From Gluconobacter roseus NBRC 3990 (lineage in GTDB: Bacteria; Pseudomonadota; Alphaproteobacteria; Acetobacterales; Acetobacteraceae): a DNA stretch of 64,000 nt. Positions within the stretch are counted from its first letter, which is position 1. Every line of letters begins with the position of its first letter. The translations under genes were made by a program, and so were the position numbers. The notes below the pieces were generated by a model, which saw nothing but the letters and a program-made list of their open reading frames with translations, did not search any database and was not told the origin of the DNA. Shown here piece after piece: positions 1 to 10,663 of this stretch. Location of the stretch: positions 496,001 to 560,000 of the forward strand of contig NZ_BJLY01000001.1 in assembly GCF_006538885.1 (NCBI RefSeq). Direction: 5' to 3'.

Positions 1-756
<756 letters not shown>

Positions 757-773
757 GGACTCGCTGACGCCGG

Positions 774-1703
774 ATGCTGTCCATCCATGCCCGGCAGGTG
801 CTTGCAAAGGCTGTCCTGCCCATCCTGATCCTGCTGGCGGTCGGGCTTGTCCTTCTGGGGCTTGTCCGTCGTCCGGCGGTTGACGGGGTGCGACTGATGG
901 CAACGGATTTCATGGCCCCGGCCTATCATGGTCTGGTCTGGCCGCAGGAGCGGGCAAAGGTCTGGTTGACGGATCTGCGTGGTGCGACGGATCTGGCGAA
1001 GGAAAACGCCCGTCTGCGTGATGAAAACCGCGCCCTGCGACACTGGTATGATGTCGCCGTGGCGCTCGCGGCAGAAAATGGCCGCCTCAAGAAAAGCCTG
1101 CACTGGATCCCCGAGACGGTACCCCAGTATGTGACCGGCCGCGTGACGCGTGACGATGGTGGGCCGTATTCACGCGCGGTCCTGCTGGATGTGGGCAGCG
1201 GCCATGATGTGCGGATCGGGGATGTTGCGCTGGATGCCGCCGGACTGCTGGGACGTGTGACGGAAGTCGGGCCTCATACGGTCCGCGTCCTGATGATCAA
1301 TGACGATGCGAGCCGTATTCCTGTTACACTCGGCAGCTCGCATAGCGATGCGATCATGGCCGGTGATGACACAGCTTCGCCCTGCCTGATCTTTTATCCG
1401 CAGGACCATCATCCCGTTGAAGGCGAGCGCGTGGAAACCCGCGGCCAGAGCACGATGCCGGCCGGACTGCCGGTCGGCACGGTCCATTACAGTGCGCCGA
1501 ACCGGCCGGTCGTGGTGCCGGATGCGGATCTGGACCGTCTGGATATCGTCCGCGTGTTCGATTACGGCGATGACGACTCGCATGCCCCGGACGCACCGGG
1601 CCGTGTGCGCGTGAAGAAACTGCCGCAGAACCCGCTGACCGGTCCGCTGCCGTTTTCATGGCTGCCCAACCTTCCGGACATGCCGGGACGGGGAGGGCAG
1701 TAA
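774..1703 (+). CDS. mreC: Rod shape-determining protein MreC
   Basis: Periplasmic scaffold of the elongasome that contacts PBP2 and MreD. The 309-residue protein has a short cytoplasmic N-terminus, one membrane helix at about residues 14-34, a charged coiled coil at about 65-105 (KENARLRDENRALR), and a beta-rich MreC core to about 275, including GGPYSRAVLLDVGSG. The C-terminal tail is proline-rich. It sits between mreB and mreD in the expected order. Length and domain order fit the family. Confidence 0.95.
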   Translation: MLSIHARQVLAKAVLPILILLAVGLVLLGLVRRPAVDGVRLMATDFMAPAYHGLVWPQERAKVWLTDLRGATDLAKENARLRDENRALRHWYDVAVALAAENGRLKKSLHWIPETVPQYVTGRVTRDDGGPYSRAVLLDVGSGHDVRIGDVALDAAGLLGRVTEVGPHTVRVLMINDDASRIPVTLGSSHSDAIMAGDDTASPCLIFYPQDHHPVEGERVETRGQSTMPAGLPVGTVHYSAPNRPVVVPDADLDRLDIVRVFDYGDDDSHAPDAPGRVRVKKLPQNPLTGPLPFSWLPNLPDMPGRGGQ

Positions 1704-1708
1704 GCGCC

Positions 1709-2275
1709 ATGGTTGCCGAGAACTCCACGCCGCATCTGCATTCCGCCGTCGAGCCGAAACAGACCTTCCGCCGTGCGCTCGACATGGCGGCGCGGGCGGC
1801 CATGCCGTCCCTGTTCATCATGTTTTCCGCGATCCTGCTCTCCGCACCGTTCGGCATTCCCGGACAGGCGCAGCTTCAGTTTGGGATTGCGATGTGCACA
1901 GTCTGGTTCTGGGCCTATAGCCGCCCGCGCTCCATGCCAGCTCTGGCAGTGTTCCTGTGCGGACTGGTGGTGGAGATCTTCAGCTTCGGGCCGCCGGGAA
2001 CTGTCCTGCTGTCACTGCTGGTGATTTATGGTGTCTCGCATCACTGGCGCTATGGTCTGTCCCGTCTGGGCTTCATCGCGGGATGGCTGATTTTCAGCAT
2101 TCTTGTCGTGCTCGCATCCTTTTTTCAGTGGGCTCTCGTCTGTCTGCATGCGGTTGCGCTACTCTCTCCCATCCCCGGCCTCTTTCAGGCGGCGCTGACA
2201 ATCGGTATCTATCCCAGCCTGACCGCGCTGTTTGTCTGGGGACGTCGCACCTTCGCCAATCCCGATCAGGCCTGA
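1709..2275 (+). CDS. mreD: Rod shape-determining protein MreD
   Basis: Small integral membrane partner of MreC in the elongasome. From the ATG at 1709 the product is 188 residues. This start is preceded by a GGGGAGGG ribosome-binding site and lies just after the mreC stop; an in-frame ATG at 1658 would overlap mreC by 46 nt and has no such site. The protein shows about five hydrophobic helices after a polar N-terminus of some 25 residues. MreD sequences diverge strongly, so the assignment rests on topology, size and position. Confidence 0.9.
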   Translation: MVAENSTPHLHSAVEPKQTFRRALDMAARAAMPSLFIMFSAILLSAPFGIPGQAQLQFGIAMCTVWFWAYSRPRSMPALAVFLCGLVVEIFSFGPPGTVLLSLLVIYGVSHHWRYGLSRLGFIAGWLIFSILVVLASFFQWALVCLHAVALLSPIPGLFQAALTIGIYPSLTALFVWGRRTFANPDQA

Positions 2276-2352
2276 CAGCATCTTTCATGGTCCGCACATG
2301 GCGTGCGGAGCGGAAGGCTGTTTTCTTTTCCGGATCCTGAATTTCTGCCCTG

Positions 2353-4362
2353 ATGTTTTCCCGAAATACTCCTTTCCGGTCGCGGATACGCCAGAAGCGT
2401 CAGGTTGAGCCTGTCCGCTCGGGGCGCGGTGTCTTTACGCGTCGTGCGCTGCTAGTCATGGCCGTGCAGGCGGGAGTTCTCGGGGTACTCGGGCGGCGGT
2501 TGTATAATCTGCAGGTCGTGGATGGCGGCCATCTGCGCCAGCTTGCCGAGCGCAACCGGACCAGCAAACGCCTTCTGGCCCCGGCGCGTGGCACAATCCA
2601 TGACCGTTTCGGCGTGGCGCTGGCAGACAACAAGGTGAGCTGGCGTGCGCTTCTGATGCCGGAAGAGACGACCGATATTCCGGCCGTCATCGAACGCTTT
2701 TCGCAGATCGTTCCTTTGGACGAGCATGACCGCTCCCGGATCGAGCGTGACCTGCGGCATGTTCATAAATACGTCCCCGTCACGCTGCATGAGTTTCTGT
2801 CCTGGGACGACATGGCACGGATCGAGCTTAATGCGCCGTCTCTGCCAGGCGTGCTGGTCGATGTCGGATCGACGCGGCTTTATCCGTTCAAGGATCTGAC
2901 GGCCCATATCGTCGGCTATGTCGCGCCTCCCAATGAAGAGGACGTGGCGAAGGATACGACGCTTTCGCTGCCAGGCATGCGTGTCGGGCGTGCCGGGATC
3001 GAACAGACGCAGGAAGCCGTACTGCGCGGTGAACCGGGCTCCGTGGAGATGGAAGTCAACGCGGTCGGGCGCGTTATTGGTGAGATCGATCGTGTGGAAG
3101 GTCAGCAGGGTGAAGATGTCCGCCTGACGCTGGATTCCGTCCTCCAGAAGCAGGTGCTCAACCGTCTTGAGGATCGTGTGGCCAGTGCCGTAGTCATGGA
3201 CTGCCGCAATGGCGAGGTGATGGCGATGGTCAGCACGCCGTCCTTCGATCCGTCACTGTTCGATTCCGGCGTCAGCCATGCCCAGTGGAACGAATGGGCC
3301 AATGATCCGCGCACCCCGCTGGTGGACAAGGCAGTGTCCGGCCTCTATCCGCCCGGCTCTACTTTCAAGCCGGCCGTGGCCTTGGCCGCCCTGAAATCCG
3401 GTTCCGTCACCGCGCATGACCGCTTCAACTGCCCCGGATATTACGATCTGGGCGGTGTGCGCTTCCATTGCTGGAACCGCTGGGGACATGGCCTCATCAA
3501 CATGCATGAAGGCCTGAAATATTCCTGCGATGTTTACTTCTATGAAGTGGCACGTCGGTGTGGGATGGACCCAATTCAGGCGGTCGGTAATGCGATGGGG
3601 CTGGGCGTCAAGTTGGACATCGAACTGCCGCATGTCCGCTCCGGCGTCATTCCGACTCCGGAATGGCGACAGCGGCACGGATTCCACTGGAATGGTGGTG
3701 ATACGGTCAATGCCGGTATCGGGCAGGGCTTTGTCCAGGTCACGCCACTCGCTCTTGCAACCTATGTCTCGCGCATCGCATCCGGTCGGAACGTGCAGCC
3801 GCATCTGTTGCGGGCGACTAACGATCAACTTTCTCCGCTGGCATCTCTGGATGAGGCGGCGAAGGTTGATCTGCCTCCCGATTATCTGGACGTCGTACGC
3901 GGGGGTATGTTCGCGGTCGTCAACGAGCCGCATGGTACGGCGCCCAAAGCCCGACTGGACCTTCCCGGCATCCAAATGGCCGGCAAGACAGGTTCTGCAC
4001 AGGTCCGCCGTGTCTCGCGTGCGCTGCGTGAGTCCGGGCATTTCAACTCTATGAACCTGCCTTGGGAATACCGTCCACACGCGCTGTTCATCTGCTTTGC
4101 GCCTTACGACAATCCGAAATATGCGGTTTCCGTCGTCGTGGAGCACGGCAATGCGGGTGCAGATGAGGCAGCCCCGCTCGCCAAGCTCATCATGACTGAC
4201 GCCCTGCTGCGTGATCCGGCCAGCGATGTCCGTCCACCTGCACCCGTGTCTGCTCCGGCCACCGAGCCTGCCGCAGAGGGTGCACAGCCTGCGGATACTG
4301 CGTCCGCTCCGGCTTCGCAGCCCACAGGGCAGGGGCAGCTAGATCCGGGAGCGCCGCAATGA
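2353..4362 (+). CDS. mrdA: Penicillin-binding protein 2 (PBP2), elongation transpeptidase
   Basis: Class B PBP that cross-links lateral wall peptidoglycan together with RodA. It has 669 residues: an N-terminal membrane anchor at about 30-50, a pedestal/dimerisation domain, then a transpeptidase domain. The catalytic SxxK is S336-T-F-K339, the second motif is an SxD (SCD, near residue 390), and the third is K545-T-G in KTGSAQ. About 50 residues of Ala/Pro-rich tail follow the catalytic domain. The ribosome-binding site before the ATG is weak. The stop overlaps the rodA start (ATGA), so the two are probably translationally coupled. Confidence 0.96.
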   Translation: MFSRNTPFRSRIRQKRQVEPVRSGRGVFTRRALLVMAVQAGVLGVLGRRLYNLQVVDGGHLRQLAERNRTSKRLLAPARGTIHDRFGVALADNKVSWRALLMPEETTDIPAVIERFSQIVPLDEHDRSRIERDLRHVHKYVPVTLHEFLSWDDMARIELNAPSLPGVLVDVGSTRLYPFKDLTAHIVGYVAPPNEEDVAKDTTLSLPGMRVGRAGIEQTQEAVLRGEPGSVEMEVNAVGRVIGEIDRVEGQQGEDVRLTLDSVLQKQVLNRLEDRVASAVVMDCRNGEVMAMVSTPSFDPSLFDSGVSHAQWNEWANDPRTPLVDKAVSGLYPPGSTFKPAVALAALKSGSVTAHDRFNCPGYYDLGGVRFHCWNRWGHGLINMHEGLKYSCDVYFYEVARRCGMDPIQAVGNAMGLGVKLDIELPHVRSGVIPTPEWRQRHGFHWNGGDTVNAGIGQGFVQVTPLALATYVSRIASGRNVQPHLLRATNDQLSPLASLDEAAKVDLPPDYLDVVRGGMFAVVNEPHGTAPKARLDLPGIQMAGKTGSAQVRRVSRALRESGHFNSMNLPWEYRPHALFICFAPYDNPKYAVSVVVEHGNAGADEAAPLAKLIMTDALLRDPASDVRPPAPVSAPATEPAAEGAQPADTASAPASQPTGQGQLDPGAPQ

Positions 4363-5549
4363 GACGCAACGGCCTGAACACGTTCGGCTTCCTCAAATCC
4401 GACCGCCGCCTTCTTCGCGCGGAGCCTGATTTTCGGCCTATGGCGCGGCTGCTTCAGGTCAACTGGCTCTATGTGCTGCTGGTCTGTCTGCTGGCAGGCG
4501 TGGGTTATATTGCCCTGTACTCGGCAGGGGGCGGGTCAGCCAAGCCGTTTGCCGGGCCGCAGATGGTGCGGTTCGGCTTCGGATTGGTGATGATGATCGC
4601 CGTTTCGCTCGTCAGTCCGCGCATCCTGCGCATGGCATCGGTGCCGATCTATCTGCTCTCGGTCACGTTGCTCACGCTTGTGCTGCGGATGGGGCATGTG
4701 GGGAAGGGGGCGGAACGCTGGATTAATCTGGCGGGTATGCAGTTCCAGCCGTCCGAATTTGCCAAGATCGGCCTCGTTCTGATGCTGGCGACCTGGTTTC
4801 ACCGCATCGGCAATGAGCGGATGGGCAATCCGCTGCGCCTGATCCCGCCTGCGCTGCTGACGCTGCTGCCGGTCCTGCTAGTGCTCAAGGAACCCAATCT
4901 CGGAACAGCCACCATCATCGGCGTCATCGGCGCGACGATGTTCTTCGCAGCCGGGATGCGGCTGTGGCAGATCCTGCTGCTCGTGGCGCCGCTGCCGTTC
5001 ATGGGCAAGCTGATCTACAGCCATCTGCACGACTACCAGAAGGCCCGGATCGATACGTTCCTGCACCCCGAGCATGATCCGCTGGGAGCGGGCTACAACA
5101 TCATCCAGTCGAAGATTGCGCTCGGCTCCGGCGGTATGTGGGGCGAGGGATACCTGCATGGCAGTCAGGGGCAGCTGAACTTCCTGCCGGAAAAACAGAC
5201 GGACTTCATCTTTACCATGATCGGGGAAGAGTGGGGTTTTGTCGGTGGGATTGCCGTCATCACGTTGCTGGGCACGCTCGTCATGGGCGGCATGCTCATT
5301 GCCATCCGCAGCCGCAACCAGTTCGGGCGACTGCTGGGTCTGGGCATTGCGATGGACTTCTTCCTCTATTGCGCCGTGAACCTGTCGATGGTCATGGGCG
5401 CCATCCCGGTCGGTGGCGTGCCGTTGCCGCTTATTTCCTATGGCGGTTCGGCCATGCTGACGATGATGTTCGGCTTCGGCCTGCTCATGTCGGCCTGGGT
5501 CCATCGCAACGAGCGTGATCCCGGCACGGAAGACGATGACGACGACTAA
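4359..5549 (+). CDS. rodA: Peptidoglycan glycosyltransferase RodA (SEDS family)
   Basis: SEDS glycosyltransferase that polymerises lipid II for side-wall growth in complex with PBP2. The product has 396 residues and about ten membrane helices. Family landmarks include GAERWINL, QPSEFAKI, LPEKQTDFIF and GGVPLPLISYGG. The N-terminus has about 30 polar residues before the first helix, so a later start near MARLLQV (4440) is possible. It overlaps mrdA by 4 nt and, tail to tail, the last 4 nt of the minus-strand nuclease-helicase gene. Confidence 0.96.
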   Translation: MRRNGLNTFGFLKSDRRLLRAEPDFRPMARLLQVNWLYVLLVCLLAGVGYIALYSAGGGSAKPFAGPQMVRFGFGLVMMIAVSLVSPRILRMASVPIYLLSVTLLTLVLRMGHVGKGAERWINLAGMQFQPSEFAKIGLVLMLATWFHRIGNERMGNPLRLIPPALLTLLPVLLVLKEPNLGTATIIGVIGATMFFAAGMRLWQILLLVAPLPFMGKLIYSHLHDYQKARIDTFLHPEHDPLGAGYNIIQSKIALGSGGMWGEGYLHGSQGQLNFLPEKQTDFIFTMIGEEWGFVGGIAVITLLGTLVMGGMLIAIRSRNQFGRLLGLGIAMDFFLYCAVNLSMVMGAIPVGGVPLPLISYGGSAMLTMMFGFGLLMSAWVHRNERDPGTEDDDDD

Positions 5550-7579
5550 TCCTGAAGCAGGTCTGCCAGATCGTTCTGCAAAGTGAAGGCTTGGGCAGGG
5601 GCCGCAGGCTCCAGAAGAAGCACGCCGCACGTCATCAGGAAATCCGCAATCCGGTCCAGCGTTTCCGGATCGCGCGTCGGATCATCCGCGCTGCCTTTCG
5701 GCACCCAGATCAGCGTTTCGTAACGTGCCCGTGTCAGCAAAACGCGATAGGTGTTCAGCCGCCACAGCGTCGCTTCTGCTGAGCTGACATTGGCCCATTT
5801 TGTGCCTGAAAAACGACGCGGTTGCCAGCGACCGCCTGAAGGCGCACGGATCAGGTCGCCGTCCCAGCACAACCCCACAAAATCCAGCTCCAGTCCCTGA
5901 ATGGCAAACTCCGTCGCACAGGTCTCCAGCGCGTCGGAGGCCCGGATATCCCGATCTGGAACCCAGCGGTTCAGGAACCATTGGGAGACGGCCTTGTCGT
6001 CCATATGTGGAACTTCACAGCCCAGCCCTTCGGCCCGCAGCCGCTTGGCCTTGGAACTTGCCACCAGCCCACACCGATAGGTCAGCCGCGACCGGTGGCG
6101 CAGCCCCGCACGCAGATCGTCCAGACTGCGTGTGAGACGGAACGGCAGATCCGTCTGCGCGGCCAGACGCCGGGCCGTCTCGACGTCTCCATTCAGAACG
6201 GCATTGACCCAGCGCGGTGCGGTTTCTTCGCGCAGGGAGCGGACGGCCACACCAAGATGCAGAAAACGCTGCCGCCCGGCTTCAAGTGTTGCGGGCAGAT
6301 GCGTCAGATCCCCGGTTCCGATCACATCCGGAGCGGCTTCAACGCGCCATGCCGGGCGGCTCAGAAGCGCTTCACCCCAGCAGGCCAAGCCGCCTTCACC
6401 GTCATTGATTTCCTGCCCATGCCCGATCAGGCACAGAATGGCCGCGAAACCGTCATGCCGTCCCATGATGTCCAGCAGATGCGCAGGTTCGGACTCCGTC
6501 AGCTTCACATGCCGCGACGCACTTTTGCGGACAGCCTGAGCCTGCGTCCAGCATCGCTGTGCCTCGTCAATGACCATGACCTGTTCAGGCGGACATTCCG
6601 CGGGCCGCCCGACATAGTGGTCGCGGAATTTCGTCAGGGACTGGATGGTGGATTCCATCCGCTGCTCCACGAGGGGACGCTTTTGCCATCGACTGACCGT
6701 ATCGCGCGTCAGGGCTTCCCGCAGCACCGAAACAAGGGTGGGGTTGCCCGTTAGGAAGGTCGCCCCTGTCCCATCGCTCCCATCCGCAAAAGCCGCTTTC
6801 AGCCCACACAACGTCTTGCCCGCGCCGGGAATACCCGAGACGAACACAATCACCTTGCATCCTTCCGTCCGGGCTTTTTCCAGAATGCTGGCGATGCAGG
6901 CCGAGGTCTGCGTCAGGTTTGTCGCATCCGCACGGGCGGTGTGGATATCGGCAACGCTATGCGTGGCGTAAATCTGCCGGGCCGCTTCCACAATGCTCGG
7001 GACCGGATCGTAGGGAGCATGTTCCCATTGCGCGGGGATCAGCGGATTTTCGGTATGAGCCGTTTGCACTGCCAGCGTGGTCAGGAGCGTTTTCAGTCCG
7101 GTCCCATTGACGCGCTGAACCTCTGTGACGCCCAAAGGCAGCAGAAGCGGCGTTGTCTGGGCGCGGGGCGGCGCATCCGTGGCGACCAGAACGGGAATAA
7201 GCGGATGAGTCCGGCTAGCGGCATGAAAATCCAGCAGGTCAAGCGCATAGCCTTCCGTCTGGGAGAGGGCTGACGCGTCGAAGCTGGACGATCCGATTTT
7301 GAATTCCAGCACGTAAACTGCGCCAGGCGACACCAGAACCGTGTCGATCCGTCCGCCCAGGCGCGGGATCGGGAACTCGAACAGAACCTGCCAGTCCTGT
7401 GCGTTGGGAATTGTGGGAAGCGTATTACGCAGAAGATCGATCTGTGCTTCCCAGGCACGAGCCTGCTGCGGCTCGCCCTGGAAACGGTTCTGCACCACCT
7501 TGTGGGACAGGGCGGCGCAGAGCTGGTCCGGGGGAGTGTGAAGGAACGTGGTGACGGATCCGGACCACCACGCTCCCAT
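5546..7579 (-). CDS. DUF2075-type helicase with N-terminal PD-(D/E)xK nuclease-like domain
   Basis: The 677-residue protein has two parts. Residues about 60-135 resemble a PD-(D/E)xK nuclease core: D79 in GGRIDTVLV, E92-F-K94, then Q107 in SQTEGYALDL. Residues about 240-660 are a P-loop NTPase of the DUF2075/Schlafen-like superfamily-1 helicase type, with Walker A GIPGAGKT (249-256) and Walker B VMVIDEAQ (ending at 341). It starts 4 nt after glyS and so is probably co-transcribed with glyQS, although nothing links it to glycine charging. Its role is unknown; nuclease-helicase fusions of this kind occur in DNA repair and in phage defence. The DUF2075 assignment is good; the nuclease call is from motif pattern only. 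Confidence 0.8.
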   Translation of the reverse strand: MGAWWSGSVTTFLHTPPDQLCAALSHKVVQNRFQGEPQQARAWEAQIDLLRNTLPTIPNAQDWQVLFEFPIPRLGGRIDTVLVSPGAVYVLEFKIGSSSFDASALSQTEGYALDLLDFHAASRTHPLIPVLVATDAPPRAQTTPLLLPLGVTEVQRVNGTGLKTLLTTLAVQTAHTENPLIPAQWEHAPYDPVPSIVEAARQIYATHSVADIHTARADATNLTQTSACIASILEKARTEGCKVIVFVSGIPGAGKTLCGLKAAFADGSDGTGATFLTGNPTLVSVLREALTRDTVSRWQKRPLVEQRMESTIQSLTKFRDHYVGRPAECPPEQVMVIDEAQRCWTQAQAVRKSASRHVKLTESEPAHLLDIMGRHDGFAAILCLIGHGQEINDGEGGLACWGEALLSRPAWRVEAAPDVIGTGDLTHLPATLEAGRQRFLHLGVAVRSLREETAPRWVNAVLNGDVETARRLAAQTDLPFRLTRSLDDLRAGLRHRSRLTYRCGLVASSKAKRLRAEGLGCEVPHMDDKAVSQWFLNRWVPDRDIRASDALETCATEFAIQGLELDFVGLCWDGDLIRAPSGGRWQPRRFSGTKWANVSSAEATLWRLNTYRVLLTRARYETLIWVPKGSADDPTRDPETLDRIADFLMTCGVLLLEPAAPAQAFTLQNDLADLLQD

Positions 7580-7583
7580 GGCT

Positions 7584-9638
7584 TCAGCCCTCGATCTGGC
7601 CGAAATCGGCGATCAGGGCCGTTGTCTCGCGGAAGCGGGACAGCAGTTTGAGGCGATTGGCCCGCACTTCCGGTTCCGGCGCATTGACGGTTACGGCCTC
7701 GAAGAAGCGGTCCAGCGTCGGGCGCAGAGCCGCAATGGCCTGCATCGCATCGGTGAAGCGCTCTTCCTTCAGGGCCGTCTCGATCGCAGGCACGGCCTGA
7801 TCCAGACCGCCGGCGAGCGCGCGTTCCTCATCCTGCGTATAGAGAGCCGGATCAGGCGCGCCGGTATGCGGGCCGTCCTTCTTGTCCTCGATGCGCAGAA
7901 TGTTGGCGGCGCGCTTGGCGGCGGCGAGCAGGTTGCGCCCGTCTTCCGTCTGGATCATTTCCGACAGCGCTGAGGTCCGGGCCAGAAGCCGGACCAGATC
8001 GCCATCAAGACCACCAGCAAGCGTTGCAGCGAGCACGTCATGCCGCTCGCCTTCGCTGCGAAGCTGCACGCGCAGGCGCTCCGCAATGAAGTCCGGCAGC
8101 TTGGCCAGCTCGCCACCCGTCCGACCATTAGCGGCCTGTGCGAACAGTTCCGTCAGGTCCAGACGCAGCCCGTTGTCACGGATTGTGCGGATGATGCCGA
8201 GTGCTGCACGACGCAGCGCATACGGATCGCCCGAACCGCTCGGCAGTTCGCCAATGGCGAAGAACCCGGCCAGCAGGTCCAGCCGGTCTGCCAGAGCTAC
8301 AGCGACCGAAACCGGTGCCTTCGCGGTGTCGTCGGACTGACCGCGCGGCAGATAATGCTCGGCCACCGCGCGGGAGACGGCCTCGTCCTCGCCATCATGC
8401 GCCGCATAATAGCCGCCCATGATGCCCTGAAGTTCGGGGAACTCGCCGACCATTCCGGTTGTCAGATCTGCCTTGGCCAGCAGACCTGCGCGCTCGGCCT
8501 GGGCAATCTGTGCGCCATCAAGCCACATGGCCTGCGCCACGGTGCCCGCAAGCTTCGAGATCCGCTCGGCGCGTTCGGCCTGCGTGCCGAGCTTGGCATG
8601 GAACGTCACTGCCGCCAGCGCCGGAACGCGGTCGGCCAGCTTGGTCTTGCGATCCAGATCCCAGAAATGTCGGGCATCGGCAAAACGGGCGCGGAGCACA
8701 CGCTCATTGCCGGCCGTGGTCAGCTTGCCGCCATCCTTGAACGGCAGATTGCCGACGAAGGCGAAATAGGGCGCGGCCTTGCCGTCCGGATTGCGCAGGG
8801 CGAAATAGCGCTGGTTGATCCGCATGGAGACCTGCATCACTTCGGCCGGCAGATCCATGAATGCTGCGTCGATTTTGCCCAGAAGCGGCACCGGATATTC
8901 GACCAGTCCGCAGACTTCATCAACCAGCCCGTCATCCTGCACGACCGTAATACCATGCTGGTCCGCCAGACGCGCCACACCGGTGCGCACCATGTCGCGG
9001 CGGCTGTCCATATCCACGATGACCGAGCGTGTCTCAAGCTCTTCCTGCCACTGCTGGCCGGACAGGATCTCGAACGGACCCGGTGCCAGAAAGCGATGAC
9101 CTTCGGAAAGGTTGGACGCCTTCAGACCATGCGCATCATCCCCTTCACGGGCGAGGGCGAACGGCACGACATGCCCATCCAGCAGACAGGCGATCCGGCG
9201 CAGCGGGCGGACCCAGGTGAAGTTCGAGCCCGCACCCCAGCGCATGGATTTCGGCCAAGGGAACTTCCACAGAAGCTCGGGCACGGCCTCGGCCACGCGG
9301 CTTTCTGCGCTCACCGGATCGAGCGATTTGTTCAGGACCCAGAAGCCGTTTTCCAGCGTCAGCTCATCAGGCGTGACGCCATGCTTGCGGGTGAACCCGG
9401 CCAGAGCCTTCTCGGGCGCGCCTTCACGCGGGCCGCGCTCGGAGACGCTGCGGGCCGGGATTTCGGCATCGACAGTCAGGATTGCTGCGATGCGACGGGC
9501 GCCAAAGAATGTGCGCAGATCGCGCGGATTCAGGCCATCCAGTGCCTTCGTGAGCAGCGAACCCAGATCGTCGGCCGCGCGGGCCTGCATGCCGGAGGGG
9601 ATTTCCTCGCTGAACAGTTCGATAAAGAGTTCAGCCAT
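7584..9638 (-). CDS. glyS: Glycyl-tRNA synthetase beta subunit
   Basis: Beta subunit of the bacterial alpha2beta2 glycyl-tRNA synthetase, which binds tRNA(Gly) and supports aminoacylation by GlyQ. The ATG at 9638 gives 684 residues beginning [16 protein letters not shown], the usual family N-terminus, and is preceded by a strong GAGGAGGAG ribosome-binding site. An in-frame start 17 codons upstream would add a non-conserved basic stretch. The start overlaps the glyQ end by 8 nt, consistent with coupled translation of the two subunits. Confidence 0.96.
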   Translation of the reverse strand: MAELFIELFSEEIPSGMQARAADDLGSLLTKALDGLNPRDLRTFFGARRIAAILTVDAEIPARSVSERGPREGAPEKALAGFTRKHGVTPDELTLENGFWVLNKSLDPVSAESRVAEAVPELLWKFPWPKSMRWGAGSNFTWVRPLRRIACLLDGHVVPFALAREGDDAHGLKASNLSEGHRFLAPGPFEILSGQQWQEELETRSVIVDMDSRRDMVRTGVARLADQHGITVVQDDGLVDEVCGLVEYPVPLLGKIDAAFMDLPAEVMQVSMRINQRYFALRNPDGKAAPYFAFVGNLPFKDGGKLTTAGNERVLRARFADARHFWDLDRKTKLADRVPALAAVTFHAKLGTQAERAERISKLAGTVAQAMWLDGAQIAQAERAGLLAKADLTTGMVGEFPELQGIMGGYYAAHDGEDEAVSRAVAEHYLPRGQSDDTAKAPVSVAVALADRLDLLAGFFAIGELPSGSGDPYALRRAALGIIRTIRDNGLRLDLTELFAQAANGRTGGELAKLPDFIAERLRVQLRSEGERHDVLAATLAGGLDGDLVRLLARTSALSEMIQTEDGRNLLAAAKRAANILRIEDKKDGPHTGAPDPALYTQDEERALAGGLDQAVPAIETALKEERFTDAMQAIAALRPTLDRFFEAVTVNAPEPEVRANRLKLLSRFRETTALIADFGQIEG

Positions 9639-10509
9639 GGGACGTCTCCTCCTCACCGGCGAGCCATGCTTCGCAGGCGGCTTTGGCAAGCGCTCGGACG
9701 CGCCCGATATAGGATGCGCGCTCGGACACGGAGATCACGCCCCGCGCATCGAGCAGATTGAATAGATGCGAGGCCTTGAGGCACTGGTCATAGGCGGGCT
9801 GGGCCACGCCGGCCTCGGCCAGACGCATGGACTCACGCTCGGCATCGTTGAAATGGGTCAGCAGCATCTGCGTGTCGGCGAGCTCGAAATTGTGGCGCGA
9901 GTAGTCCTGTTCGGCGCGCAGGAACACATCGCCATAGGTCAGGCCCTTGCCGTTGAAGTCGAGGTCGTAGACGTTCTCGACGCCCTGCACATACATCGCC
10001 AGACGCTCGAGCCCGTAGGTCAACTCCGTGGACGGCATGACGGTCGGAATGCCGCCAACCTGCTGGAAATAGGTGAACTGCGAAACTTCCATCCCGTCAC
10101 ACCAGACTTCCCAGCCCAGTCCCCAGGCACCGATGGTCGGGTTTTCCCAGTCATCCTCGACGAATCGGATATCGTGCAGTTCCGGATCGATCCCGATGGC
10201 GCGGTAGCTGTCGAGCAGAAGCTGCTGGCTGTCTTCCGGCGTCGGCTTGAGCAGCACCTGGTACTGGTAATAGTGCTGAAGGCGGTTCGGGTTTTCACCG
10301 TAACGGCCATCAGACGGACGGCGGCAGGGCTGCACATAGGCGGCGGCCCAGGGCTTGGGGCCGAGCGCGCGGAGCGTGGTGTGAGGGGAGAGCGTGCCTG
10401 CTCCGAGTTCGGTATCGTAAGGCTGCAGGATGGCGCAGCCCTTCTCGGACCAGAATTGATGAAGGCGCAGGATCAGGTCCTGAAAGCAGAGCGGCCGGGT
10501 CGCAGACAA
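9631..10509 (-). CDS. glyQ: Glycyl-tRNA synthetase alpha subunit (probable TTG start)
   Basis: Catalytic alpha subunit of glycyl-tRNA synthetase. Conserved stretches include [26 protein letters not shown] and [11 protein letters not shown]. Family members are about 290-300 residues. The first in-frame ATG (10794) would add about 95 unrelated residues and run antisense over the neighbouring DUF2076 gene. A TTG at 10509 gives 292 residues and has GGAG about 10 nt upstream, so I place the start there. It is the first gene of glyQ-glyS-helicase. Confidence 0.93.
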   Translation of the reverse strand: MSATRPLCFQDLILRLHQFWSEKGCAILQPYDTELGAGTLSPHTTLRALGPKPWAAAYVQPCRRPSDGRYGENPNRLQHYYQYQVLLKPTPEDSQQLLLDSYRAIGIDPELHDIRFVEDDWENPTIGAWGLGWEVWCDGMEVSQFTYFQQVGGIPTVMPSTELTYGLERLAMYVQGVENVYDLDFNGKGLTYGDVFLRAEQDYSRHNFELADTQMLLTHFNDAERESMRLAEAGVAQPAYDQCLKASHLFNLLDARGVISVSERASYIGRVRALAKAACEAWLAGEEETSHG

Positions 10510-10663
10510 TTCGATAGGCTCCGGTTGGCAGAAATCGGGCGCCACCTTACAGGCACAGGCCCTTAACCGGAAGGGAGCGTCATTTCGCCGATCTTGTAGA
10601 CTGGGCGCGAGTGCATCATATGATTGACGCTCTGCAATTTCTTCATCTGGAAGGATGATGACG

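Noticed and set aside
8040-9761. 573-codon open frame antisense to glyS
   Set aside because: Runs through glyS and glyQ on the opposite strand. The translated sequence is low-complexity basic with no family motifs.
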